Made by a program: the position numbers and the translations under genes. From IMCC26256 sp046081705 (GTDB lineage Bacteria; Actinomycetota; Acidimicrobiia; IMCC26256), in the NCBI GenBank assembly GCA_046081705.1, contig JBJTWK010000096.1, positions 1-15,278 of the forward strand: 15,278 nt of DNA, in the 5' to 3' direction. Below are positions 1-6,789 of this stretch, one piece after another (positions within the stretch are counted from its first letter, which is position 1; each line of letters begins with the position of its first letter). Under the pieces are notes generated by a model. The model made no database searches, was not told the origin of the DNA, and was given only the letters and a program-made list of their open reading frames with translations.

Positions 1-1286
1 GGACCGAGGTCGAAGTTCTCCCGGATGCAGCGCTCGAGGTACCGCATGTAGGCCTGCGGCAGCTGCCGGGTGGCGAAGATGGTGAACGTCGGCGGCTCGG
101 CCGCACCCTGGGTCGCGTAGAGGATCCGTGTGCGGTGCTTCCGGTCGAGCGGCGGCGGGTGGCGCTGCTGGGCCTCCCGGAGCACCTTGTTGAGCGCCGA
201 CGTCGGTACACGCGAGTGGTAGGCGTCCTCGGCCTGGCGCAGCGCCGGGAGCACGTTCTTGATGAACCGCCCGGTGAGGGCCGACACCTTGAGCACCGGC
301 GCGTACGACAGGAACCCGAGGCGGTCCGCCACGTCGGCGAGGATCTGCGGCCGGTCGTCGGTCGCGATGAGGTCCCACTTGTTGAGCACGATGACGATCG
401 CCGTACCGGCGGCGTCGATGCGCTCGGCGAGGCGCTGGTCCTGGTGCGACACGCCCTGGAACGCATCGATGACGAGCAGCGCAGCATCGGCGCGGTCGAC
501 CGCCTGGAGCGCCCGGACCACCGAGTAGTACTCGGTGTCCTCGTCGACCCGGCTGCGCCGACGCATGCCCGCGGTGTCGATGAACCGGAGCGGTCCATCC
601 TCGGTCTCGACGACCGTGTCGATGGTGTCCCGGGTCGTGCCGGGCATGTCGTGGGTCACGGACCGCTCGTCGCCGACGATCCGGTTGAACAGCGTGCTCT
701 TGCCGACGTTCGGACGGCCGACGATCGCGATCGAGAAGAGGTGCGGCGCGAGATCCTCGGCCTCGTCCGCAGCCTCGGGCGCGGGCGGCAGCGCGTCGAC
801 GACGAGGTCGAGGAGGTCCCCGCTCCCCCGGCCATGGATCGCCGACACGGGGATCGGCTCGCCGAGTCCGAGCGCGGCCGCCTCCCAGATCTCGAGTTCG
901 CGGCGATCGTCGTCGACCTTGTTCACCACGACGATGACCGGCACGCCCGCCCGTTGGAGGATTCGCGCCACCGCGGCATCGTCCTCGGTCACGCCGACGG
1001 TCACGTCGATGACGTGGATGACGAGGTCGGCCTCCCGGATCGCCCGCTCGGCCTGGAGGCTCACCTGCTTGGCGAGCGGTTCGTCGGTGTCGATCCAGCC
1101 GCCGGTGTCCACGACCGTGAACCGACGACCGTTCCACTCGGCGTCGAGCACCTTGCGGTCGCGGGTCACCCCCGGCTTCTCCTCGACGATCGCCTCCCGG
1201 CGACCCACGAAACGGTTGACGAGCGTGCTCTTGCCGACGTTCGGACGGCCGACGATGGCCACGATCGGGGTGGGTGTCGCGGTCAC
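1..1286 (-). CDS. der: Ribosome-assembly GTPase Der (EngA), 3' end cut off by window
   Basis: Tandem GTPase that acts in late assembly of the 50S ribosomal subunit. About 428 residues are visible. The first G domain has the P-loop GRPNVGKST at residues 13-21, DTGG at 60-63 and NKVD at 122-125. The second repeats GRPNVGKST at 190-198, then DTAG, then NKWD at 302-305. A KH-like C-terminal domain follows from about residue 345. The visible protein stops at ...RENFDLGP, so probably only 10-20 residues are missing to the left. The GTG start at 1286 overlaps the stop of the upstream DUF512 gene as GTGA. A GAGG lies 7 nt before it and the N-terminus fits the family, so translation is probably coupled. 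The identity is secure because the double P-loop architecture is unique to Der. The long plus-strand frames opposite it are shadows. Confidence 0.97.
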   Translation of the reverse strand, partial: MTATPTPIVAIVGRPNVGKSTLVNRFVGRREAIVEEKPGVTRDRKVLDAEWNGRRFTVVDTGGWIDTDEPLAKQVSLQAERAIREADLVIHVIDVTVGVTEDDAAVARILQRAGVPVIVVVNKVDDDRRELEIWEAAALGLGEPIPVSAIHGRGSGDLLDLVVDALPPAPEAADEAEDLAPHLFSIAIVGRPNVGKSTLFNRIVGDERSVTHDMPGTTRDTIDTVVETEDGPLRFIDTAGMRRRSRVDEDTEYYSVVRALQAVDRADAALLVIDAFQGVSHQDQRLAERIDAAGTAIVIVLNKWDLIATDDRPQILADVADRLGFLSYAPVLKVSALTGRFIKNVLPALRQAEDAYHSRVPTSALNKVLREAQQRHPPPLDRKHRTRILYATQGAAEPPTFTIFATRQLPQAYMRYLERCIRENFDLG

Positions 1287-2662
1287 GAGAGCGCCTCGAC
1301 GAGCGCGACGCCGTTCGTGGCGACGATCTCCACCGGGTACCCGAGATCCGCCACGGTCGAACCGTCGAGGAAGCGGTCCTCCGACAGCGCAACGTCCGGG
1401 AGCAGCACCCGTTCACCCGGCTGCGCCTCGGCGAGGGTCCGGAGGATGTCGGGGCCGGTCATGAGGCCGGTCACCCCGATGTTGCCGCCGAACCAGCGGT
1501 TCTCGACCTCGAGGCAGCGCACGGGCGCCCCGGCGCGGGCCGTGAGATCGGGCAGCAGCGGTTCGAGCACGGCCCGACCGTAGGCGCCCGTGAGCAGCGC
1601 GACCGGTACGCCGCGGCGCCGGGCGTCCCGGACGGGGAGGCCGCCACGCACCCGCGGGGCCCGGAACCCCTCGGCCGGCGCACCGTCGACCCACGCGAAG
1701 AAGCCGGACCGGGGACCCGTCCCCTCGATGCGCTCGCCGGCGAGGGCCGCCGCGACCTCGCTCGTGAACGTCGCCGCCATCCCGATGCCGTTCTCGTGCT
1801 GCACGCACCCGTCGTAGGTGTCGAGCGACGGGAACGGGCGACCCGCCATGAGGTGGTACTCGTCGCCGAGGTGCACGAGCCGCCGCCCGAGCACCGCCAG
1901 GAACACCTCCTGCCATCCGGCGATCGCATCGACGACCGCCACGGCCTCCTCCGGGGTGTGCTCCCGCATCTCGGGCTCGGTGTTGAACGCGCTCACCCCG
2001 AGCGGCACGACCCCGACCGTGGCGATCGTCGGGAACCGGTCGAGGATCCCGAGCATCGTGTCGTCGAGCACGGCGCCGTCGTTGATCCCAGGACACACGA
2101 CGACCTGGCCGTGGACCTCGATGTCGTGGTCGAGCAGCGCCTCGAGCCACCGCAGGCTCGTCGCACCACGGCGGTTGCGCAGCAGCGTCGTGCGCACGTC
2201 GGGGTCGGTGGCGTGGATGCTCACGTACAGCGGGGACAGACGCTCCGTGACGACCCGCTCGAGATCGGCCTCCGTGAAGCGGGTGAGCGTGGTGAAGTTC
2301 CCGTAGAGGAACGAGAGGCGGTAGTCGTCGTCCTTGAGGGACAGGCTGCGACGCATCCCCGGCGGCAGCTGGTGAATGAAGCAGAAGGGACAGTGGTTGT
2401 CGCACGTTCGGACCCGGTCGAACACCGCGCTCGCGAGCTCGAGGCCGAGCGGCGCGCCGGCGTCCTTCGTCACGGCGACGACGCGCTCCATCCCGCCCCG
2501 GCGGAGCTCGAGCTCGACCTCGGCGTCATCGGCCTGGATCTGGTACTGGATGACGTCGCGGATCGCCTCACCGTTCACCGTGAGGATCTCGTCCCCCGCG
2601 ACGACGCCCGCCAGGGCGGCCGGGGATCCGGGCGCGACCGCGACGACTCGTGCGGACGGCAT
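1283..2662 (-). CDS. DUF512 protein with PDZ and radical-SAM-like domains
   Basis: A 459-residue protein of the DUF512 family. The N-terminus (about 1-65) is PDZ-like (VVAVAPGSPAALAGVVAGDEI, with NG at 30-31). It is followed by a radical-SAM-like region with a CX3CX2C cluster at C87, C91 and C94 (CDNHCPFCF) and the family signature YGNFTTLT at 120-127. The C-terminal DUF512 part reaches the end. The cysteines suggest a 4Fe-4S cluster and S-adenosylmethionine chemistry, but I know of no established substrate. The PDZ domain has no signal peptide before it, so the protein is probably cytoplasmic. It is first in a unit with der (4-bp overlap). As I recall, the same pairing occurs in Clostridia, which hints at a role in ribosome biogenesis or rRNA/tRNA modification. 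That role is inference. The ATG at 2662 is favoured because TAGACT lies 6 nt upstream. Confidence 0.9.
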   Translation of the reverse strand: MPSARVVAVAPGSPAALAGVVAGDEILTVNGEAIRDVIQYQIQADDAEVELELRRGGMERVVAVTKDAGAPLGLELASAVFDRVRTCDNHCPFCFIHQLPPGMRRSLSLKDDDYRLSFLYGNFTTLTRFTEADLERVVTERLSPLYVSIHATDPDVRTTLLRNRRGATSLRWLEALLDHDIEVHGQVVVCPGINDGAVLDDTMLGILDRFPTIATVGVVPLGVSAFNTEPEMREHTPEEAVAVVDAIAGWQEVFLAVLGRRLVHLGDEYHLMAGRPFPSLDTYDGCVQHENGIGMAATFTSEVAAALAGERIEGTGPRSGFFAWVDGAPAEGFRAPRVRGGLPVRDARRRGVPVALLTGAYGRAVLEPLLPDLTARAGAPVRCLEVENRWFGGNIGVTGLMTGPDILRTLAEAQPGERVLLPDVALSEDRFLDGSTVADLGYPVEIVATNGVALVEALS

Positions 2663-2668
2663 TCGAGG

Positions 2669-2674
2669 AGTCTA
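2669..2674 (-). promoter_or_regulatory. Putative -10 element (TAGACT), leaderless DUF512-der unit
   Basis: On the minus strand TAGACT is followed by six bases (CCTCGA) and then the ATG at 2662. TANNNT at this distance places transcription initiation at or next to the start codon, the usual geometry of actinobacterial leaderless mRNAs. No ribosome-binding site fits in the gap. Read as the other promoter's upstream region, this hexamer covers about -34 to -39 of ispH. The call is inferred from sequence and spacing only. Confidence 0.6.
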
Positions 2675-2694
2675 GGGGTCGCGGGCCGCGGCGG

Positions 2695-2700
2695 TAGCCT
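2695..2700 (+). promoter_or_regulatory. Putative -10 element (TAGCCT), leaderless ispH unit
   Basis: TAGCCT is followed by seven bases (gcggacc) and the ATG of ispH at 2708, with no Shine-Dalgarno sequence. The surrounding GGTAGCCT recurs before trpS at 10599-10606. The spacing fits initiation at the A of the ATG. The site lies at about -33 to -38 relative to the divergent DUF512 start, so the two promoters overlap. Confidence 0.62.
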
Positions 2701-2707
2701 GCGGACC

Positions 2708-3775
2708 ATGCCCGTCCGCCGTGTGCTGCTCGCCGAGCCCCGGGGCTTCTGCGCCGGGGTCGAGATGGCGATCAAGGCGCTCACCTGGATGGTCCGGGTC
2801 TTCGAACCGCCCGTCTACTGCTACCACGAGATCGTGCACAACCGGATCGTCGTGGACCGGTTCCGCGAACTCGGGGTGGTGTTCGTCGACTCCATCGACG
2901 AGGTGCCCGACGGTGCTCCACTCATGCTCTCGGCCCACGGCTCGGCCCCCGAGGTCGTCGCCGAGGCCCGGGGCCGTGATCGGTTCGTCGTGGACGCGGT
3001 CTGCCCGCTCGTCACGAAGGTGCACCACGAGGCCAAGACCCGCGCCGGCAAGGGGTTCACGATCCTCTACGTCGGCCACGAGGGTCACGACGAGGCGATC
3101 GGCACGCTCGCGGTGGCACCGGACGCCATCCGCCTCGTCGAGCACGCCGAGGACCTCGACGAGGTGGCCGCCGGGATCGACGATCCCGACCGGGTCGCGC
3201 TGCTCGCCCAGACGACCCTCGCCATGGGCGACTGGATCGGCATCATGGACGGTGCCCGCGACCGGTTCCCGGCACTCTGGACCGCGGCCCGCAATGACCT
3301 GTGCTTCGCGACGACCAACCGGCAGTCGGCTCTCACGGCGATCGCCGATCGCGCCGACGCCGTCCTGGTGATCGGCTCGGCGAACTCCTCGAACACCCTC
3401 GCCCTCGCCAAGGTCGCGAGCGCGGCGGGCTGTCCGACCGTGCTCCGGATCGACGGACCGGACGAACTCGACCTCGGGGCGCTCGGACCGGCGGCGGTGG
3501 TCGGCGTCACCGCAGGTGCGTCGGCGCCCGAGGAGCTCGTCGACGCGGTCATCGCGAAGCTCGCGCCGACCGAGGGCATCGAAGCGGTCCACGTGACCGA
3601 TGAGGACGAGTACTTCCCGCCGCCCCGCGAGCTGCGGGAGGCGATCCCGGCGCTCGACGCGCTCCTGGCGCTCGCGCTCGGCGCCGATCCGGCCGTGGCG
3701 CGGAGCCTCGGCGGCCCGTTCGCCGAGGACCGGACGGTTCGGGCATCGCACGTCCTCGCCGACCTCCGGCGCTGA
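2708..3775 (+). CDS. ispH: 4-hydroxy-3-methylbut-2-enyl diphosphate reductase (IspH/LytB)
   Basis: Last enzyme of the MEP (non-mevalonate) isoprenoid pathway: a 4Fe-4S protein that reduces HMBPP to IPP and DMAPP in the cytoplasm. All three cluster cysteines are visible: C15 (PRGFCAG), C99 (DAVCPLVTKVH) and C199 (NDLCFATTNRQ). Substrate-binding motifs are YHEIVHNR (40-46), SAHG (75-78), GHEGHDE with the proton-relay glutamate E129, QTT (168-170), SSN (227-229) and AGASAP with S272. The 355-residue length exceeds the roughly 315 of E. coli IspH by a C-terminal tail (from about 315) that is rich in Ala and Leu and lacks catalytic motifs. The ATG at 2708 places the first motif at the normal distance. 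The stop overlaps the next start as TGATG. It is transcribed divergently from DUF512-der and against the surrounding operons. Confidence 0.97.
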   Translation: MPVRRVLLAEPRGFCAGVEMAIKALTWMVRVFEPPVYCYHEIVHNRIVVDRFRELGVVFVDSIDEVPDGAPLMLSAHGSAPEVVAEARGRDRFVVDAVCPLVTKVHHEAKTRAGKGFTILYVGHEGHDEAIGTLAVAPDAIRLVEHAEDLDEVAAGIDDPDRVALLAQTTLAMGDWIGIMDGARDRFPALWTAARNDLCFATTNRQSALTAIADRADAVLVIGSANSSNTLALAKVASAAGCPTVLRIDGPDELDLGALGPAAVVGVTAGASAPEELVDAVIAKLAPTEGIEAVHVTDEDEYFPPPRELREAIPALDALLALALGADPAVARSLGGPFAEDRTVRASHVLADLRR

Positions 3776-4227
3776 TGCTGCCGATCACCCTCAACACCGT
3801 GCGGCTCACGCTGCACGTGCTCGCCGCCTCGATCTGGGTGGGTGGGCAACTCGTGCTCGGTGGGCTCATCCCGGCGATCCGCCCGGCCGGTCCGGATCGG
3901 GTCCGCGACGTGGCCCGGGCGTTCCAGCGGCTCGCGTGGCCCGCCTACTTCGTCGTCGTGGCGACGGGCATCTGGAACCTCGCCGCGATCAGCGCCGTCG
4001 ACCGATCGAACGAGTGGTGGACCACGCTGCTCGTGAAGCTCGTCCTCGTGGCGGCGAGCGGCCTCGCGGCGGCGATCCACGTGCTCGTGCTCGGCCCTGC
4101 GGTGCGGCGCGCCCCCGACGACCGGTCGCGCCGTCGGGCCGCCGCGGGCTCGGGGATCTGCGAGACGATCAGCGTGCTCACCGGCCTCGGCGCGCTGCTC
4201 CTCGGGGTCGCGCTGACGGGTCAGTAG
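3775..4227 (+). CDS. Small four-helix membrane protein, CopD-like
   Basis: A 150-residue integral membrane protein with four hydrophobic segments at about 10-35, 53-73, 84-106 and 129-147. The first helix has HVLAASIWVGG (H14, W21), and a second helix histidine is H102. A conserved His followed by WxGG in the first helix resembles the CopD/YcnJ-type and related cytochrome-b-like small membrane families, so heme or copper binding is possible but unproven. The stretch after the third helix is strongly basic (RR...RSRRR, 111-121), which by the positive-inside rule puts that loop in the cytoplasm. The ATG at 3775 shares its A with the ispH stop (TGATG), so the two are probably cotranslated. The last 7 bp overlap the end of plsC on the other strand. 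The fold class is fairly sure; the function is unknown. Confidence 0.8.
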   Translation: MLPITLNTVRLTLHVLAASIWVGGQLVLGGLIPAIRPAGPDRVRDVARAFQRLAWPAYFVVVATGIWNLAAISAVDRSNEWWTTLLVKLVLVAASGLAAAIHVLVLGPAVRRAPDDRSRRRAAAGSGICETISVLTGLGALLLGVALTGQ

Positions 4228-4853
4228 CCGCCGAGCTGCATCGCCTCGTCGAGCAATCGCTGGAGTTCGGTCCGCAGGTCGGCGGTCATCGCCTGCACCC
4301 CGGCCCGCTTCACGGCCCCGCCGTCGCGGGTCGGCGGGTGGATCGGCGGACCGATCACGACCGCGACCCGCTTGAGGCGCGGCAGGACCCGCCCGGAGGA
4401 CAGGATCTGCTCGCTGCCCCCGATCCCCACCGGCACCACGGGGACCCCTGACCGCGCGGCGAGGTAGGCCGCACCGTCGAAGAGGGGCCCCACCTCGCGT
4501 CCGTGCAGCCGTGTCCCCTCGGGGAACAGCGCGGTCGGTTCGCCGGACTCGATGATCTCCTGCGCGGTGCGCAGTGCGGTGCGATCCGCGCTCCCCCGGC
4601 TCACCGGGAACCCGCCCAGCGCGGTGAGCAGGCGCGCGAGCCACGGCTTCACGAAGAGTTCCTCCTTGGCCATGAAGCGGATCCGGCGCTTCGTGGCGAA
4701 GGCGGAGAACGGGATGTCGAGCAGCGACCGGTGGGTCGGCGCGACGATGTACGAACCGCTGCAGGGAACATGCTCGAGTCCGACGACCCGGACCCGGAAC
4801 AGGACCCGGCACACCGAGAGCACGATGACGCGGGCGACCCGGTAGAAGGTCAC
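4221..4853 (-). CDS. plsC: 1-acyl-sn-glycerol-3-phosphate acyltransferase (PlsC family)
   Basis: Transfers an acyl chain to lysophosphatidic acid to give phosphatidic acid at the inner face of the membrane. The 210-residue protein has the acyltransferase blocks in order: HX4D at H41-D46 (THRSLLD; the usual Asn before the His is Thr here), a KEELF segment near 65, GGFPVSR near 81-87, FPEGTR near 110-115, and VPVVPVGIGG. The hydrophobic N-terminus (about 6-24) probably anchors it in the membrane. The GTG start at 4853 overlaps the cmk stop as GTGA, with GAGG 7 nt upstream, so it is translationally coupled as the last gene of the aro-cmk unit. Its stop overlaps the stop of the convergent membrane-protein gene by 7 bp, leaving no terminator between them. 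Exact acyl specificity cannot be read from sequence. Confidence 0.92.
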   Translation of the reverse strand: MTFYRVARVIVLSVCRVLFRVRVVGLEHVPCSGSYIVAPTHRSLLDIPFSAFATKRRIRFMAKEELFVKPWLARLLTALGGFPVSRGSADRTALRTAQEIIESGEPTALFPEGTRLHGREVGPLFDGAAYLAARSGVPVVPVGIGGSEQILSSGRVLPRLKRVAVVIGPPIHPPTRDGGAVKRAGVQAMTADLRTELQRLLDEAMQLGGY

Positions 4854-5512
4854 GCCGCCGCCTCGCGGCGCCGGAACTCGTCGACGATGCTGCGCACCAC
4901 GTCGTCGATCGTACGGTCCGTCGAGTCGACCCGGACTGCATCGGTGGCCGCCACGAGCGGCGAGGCGGCCCGACCGCGGTCGAGACGGTCCCGACGGGCC
5001 AGATCGGCCTGCACCTCGGCCACGTCGACGGACCGGTCCGCCGCCACCTCGTCCCGGGCCCGGCGGCGGGCCCGCTCCTCGTCGCTCGCGGTGAGGAAGA
5101 CCTTGAGCGTGGCGTTCGGGAACACCACGGTCCCGATGTCACGGCCCTCGACCACAGCACCGCCGTGCGCCTCGGCCCAGGTCCGCTGGTGCCCCACGAG
5201 CACCCCCCGCACCGCCGGGTGGGCCGAGACGGTCGACACCGCCGCGGTGACGGCCGGTCCTCGGATGGCCTCGGTGACGTCGCGGTCGTCGAGGCGCACC
5301 CGGTGACCGAGGTCGATCCGAGCGGCCCGCGCCGCGGCCCCGCAGGCCTCGGCGTCGTCGGGATCGGCGCCGGCCTCGAGCACGGCGAGGGTGACGGCGC
5401 GGTACATGGCGCCCGTGTCGAGCACCTCGAGGCCGAGGGCCGCCGCTACGGCGCGGGCGACCGTCGACTTCCCGGATCCCGCCGGTCCGTCGATCGCCAC
5501 GACCCGGGTCAC
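4850..5512 (-). CDS. cmk: (d)CMP kinase (cytidylate kinase)
   Basis: Phosphorylates CMP and dCMP to the diphosphates with ATP. The 220-residue length is normal for bacterial Cmk. The P-loop GPAGSGKST is at residues 9-17, followed by the family signature DTGAMYRA at 32-39. The central segment EGRDIGTVVFPNATLKVFLTA is characteristic of Cmk and distinguishes it from adenylate or guanylate kinase. The lid-like region rich in Arg (ERARRRARDE) follows it. The GTG at 5512 is chosen because it overlaps the aroA stop (GTGA, 5509-5512) and gives the canonical short N-terminus. The open frame continues 39 codons further upstream inside aroA, with no family similarity there. It lies between aroA and plsC, as in many Firmicutes; the link to CTP made by pyrG in the same window is thematic. 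Confidence 0.96.
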   Translation of the reverse strand: MTRVVAIDGPAGSGKSTVARAVAAALGLEVLDTGAMYRAVTLAVLEAGADPDDAEACGAAARAARIDLGHRVRLDDRDVTEAIRGPAVTAAVSTVSAHPAVRGVLVGHQRTWAEAHGGAVVEGRDIGTVVFPNATLKVFLTASDEERARRRARDEVAADRSVDVAEVQADLARRDRLDRGRAASPLVAATDAVRVDSTDRTIDDVVRSIVDEFRRREAAA

Positions 5513-6789
5513 CGGGTCCGCCGCAGGTCGGCGAGCACCGCGTCGAAGCCCGGGAACGAGACGTCGACCGCCTCCCAACCCTTGACCGTCGTCGGACCGT
5601 CGGCGGCGAGCGCCGCGACCGCCGCGCACATGGCGATGCGGTGGTCGCCGGCGCTGTCGACGACCGCACCGTGGCGCGGCCCACCCTCGATGATGAGCCC
5701 GTCGTCGGTCGGATGGACCGTGGTGCCGAACGCCCTGAGCATCGCCGCGGTCGTGGTGATCCGGTCCGACTCCTTCACCCGGAGTTCGGCCGCATCGACG
5801 ATCTCGGATCCGTCGGCGGCGACCGCCGCCGCGACGGCGAGGATCGGGAGCTCGTCCACGATGCCCTCGGTCGACGCGATGCGGACGCCCCGCAGCGGCG
5901 CGTGGCGCACCGTGATCTCCCCCACCGGTTCGCCGAGGCGCTCCTCCACGACCGACGTGGTGATGTCGGCGCCCATGGACCGCAGCACGTCGAGGTAGGC
6001 GATCCGGAGCGGGTTGAGGTTCACGCCCTCGATGGTGAGCTCCGAGTCCGGCACGATGGCCGCCGCGACCACGAGGAAGGCCGCCGACGACGCGTCGCCC
6101 GGCACCTCGTGGTCGAACCGATCGAGCGCGCCGACGGTGACCACCTGCACGGTGCGGTCGTCGAGCCGCGTGACCGGGGCGCCGAGCGCGGCGAGGAGCC
6201 GCTCGGTGTGATCACGACTCGGCGCCGGTTCCCGGACCGTCGTGGTCCCGGAGGCCTGGAGCCCGGCGAGCAGCACTGCGCTCTTCACCTGCCCGCTCGC
6301 CATCGGCAGGTCGACATCGGTACCGACGAGTACGCCGCCGTGGACCGAGAGCGGCGCGTGCCCGTCGGTCGTGGTGATCCGCGCCCCGAGGCGCCGCAGC
6401 GGCTCGACGATCCGATCCATCGGTCGCCGGGTCAGCGACGGATCACCGACGAGGACGGCGTCGAGCGGGCGACCGCTGAGGAGCCCGGTGAGCATGCGCA
6501 TCGTCGTGCCGGAGTTCCCGCATTCGATCGGGTCATCGGGTTCGGAGATCATGTCGAAGCCGCGCCCGACCACGGCGAGCGCGTCGTCGGCATCGGTGCA
6601 CTCGATCCCGAGCGACTCGAGGGCCGATCGGGTCCGGGCGACGTCCTCACCCGTGGCGAGGTTCCGCAGCACCGACCGCCCGTCGGCGATCGCGGCGAGG
6701 AGCAACGCACGGTGCGAGATGCCCTTACAACCCGGCAGACGCACCCGACCGACGAGCGGCCCGCCCGGCTCGATCGTGCGGCGGCTCAC
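5509..6789 (-). CDS. aroA: 3-phosphoshikimate 1-carboxyvinyltransferase (EPSP synthase)
   Basis: Sixth step of the shikimate pathway, joining PEP to shikimate-3-phosphate. It is 426 residues long, the usual size. Motifs seen include LPGCKGISHRALLLAA (18-33), GNSGTTMRML, SLTRRPMDR, ASGQVKSAVLLAGLQA, SRDHTERLL, GDASSAAF, DELPILAV, KESDRI and DHRIAM. The GNSGTT and SRDHTERLL forms resemble class II rather than E. coli-type enzymes. An oddity is the first loop: PGSKS/PGDKS is the norm, but here it reads PGCKG, so the residue aligned with E. coli Ser23 (a shikimate-phosphate contact) is Gly, while Lys22 and Arg27 are kept. The GTG start at 6789 overlaps the tyrA stop (GTGA), with GGAG 6 nt upstream. 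It is very likely functional because all other catalytic residues remain. Confidence 0.95.
   Translation of the reverse strand: MSRRTIEPGGPLVGRVRLPGCKGISHRALLLAAIADGRSVLRNLATGEDVARTRSALESLGIECTDADDALAVVGRGFDMISEPDDPIECGNSGTTMRMLTGLLSGRPLDAVLVGDPSLTRRPMDRIVEPLRRLGARITTTDGHAPLSVHGGVLVGTDVDLPMASGQVKSAVLLAGLQASGTTTVREPAPSRDHTERLLAALGAPVTRLDDRTVQVVTVGALDRFDHEVPGDASSAAFLVVAAAIVPDSELTIEGVNLNPLRIAYLDVLRSMGADITTSVVEERLGEPVGEITVRHAPLRGVRIASTEGIVDELPILAVAAAVAADGSEIVDAAELRVKESDRITTTAAMLRAFGTTVHPTDDGLIIEGGPRHGAVVDSAGDHRIAMCAAVAALAADGPTTVKGWEAVDVSFPGFDAVLADLRRTR

Noticed and set aside
694..1250. Near-identical GRPNVGKST-coding stretches at about 694-719 and 1223-1250, considered as a DNA repeat
   Set aside because: They are the two P-loops of Der, a conserved protein-level duplication and not a mobile or recombination repeat.
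135..1583. A 482-codon open frame on the plus strand opposite der
   Set aside because: Der on the minus strand has every G motif in place. The plus frame is low-complexity Arg/Asp/Val/Glu, typical of antisense frames in GC-rich DNA.
1274..2707. Upstream in-frame extension of ispH as an 833-codon reading frame
   Set aside because: The part before 2708 is antisense to DUF512 and has no family similarity; IspH begins normally at 2708.
3085..5160. A 691-codon minus-strand frame spanning ispH, the membrane gene, plsC and part of cmk
   Set aside because: It is out of frame with plsC and cmk and antisense to ispH; residue composition is Arg/Ser/Pro noise.
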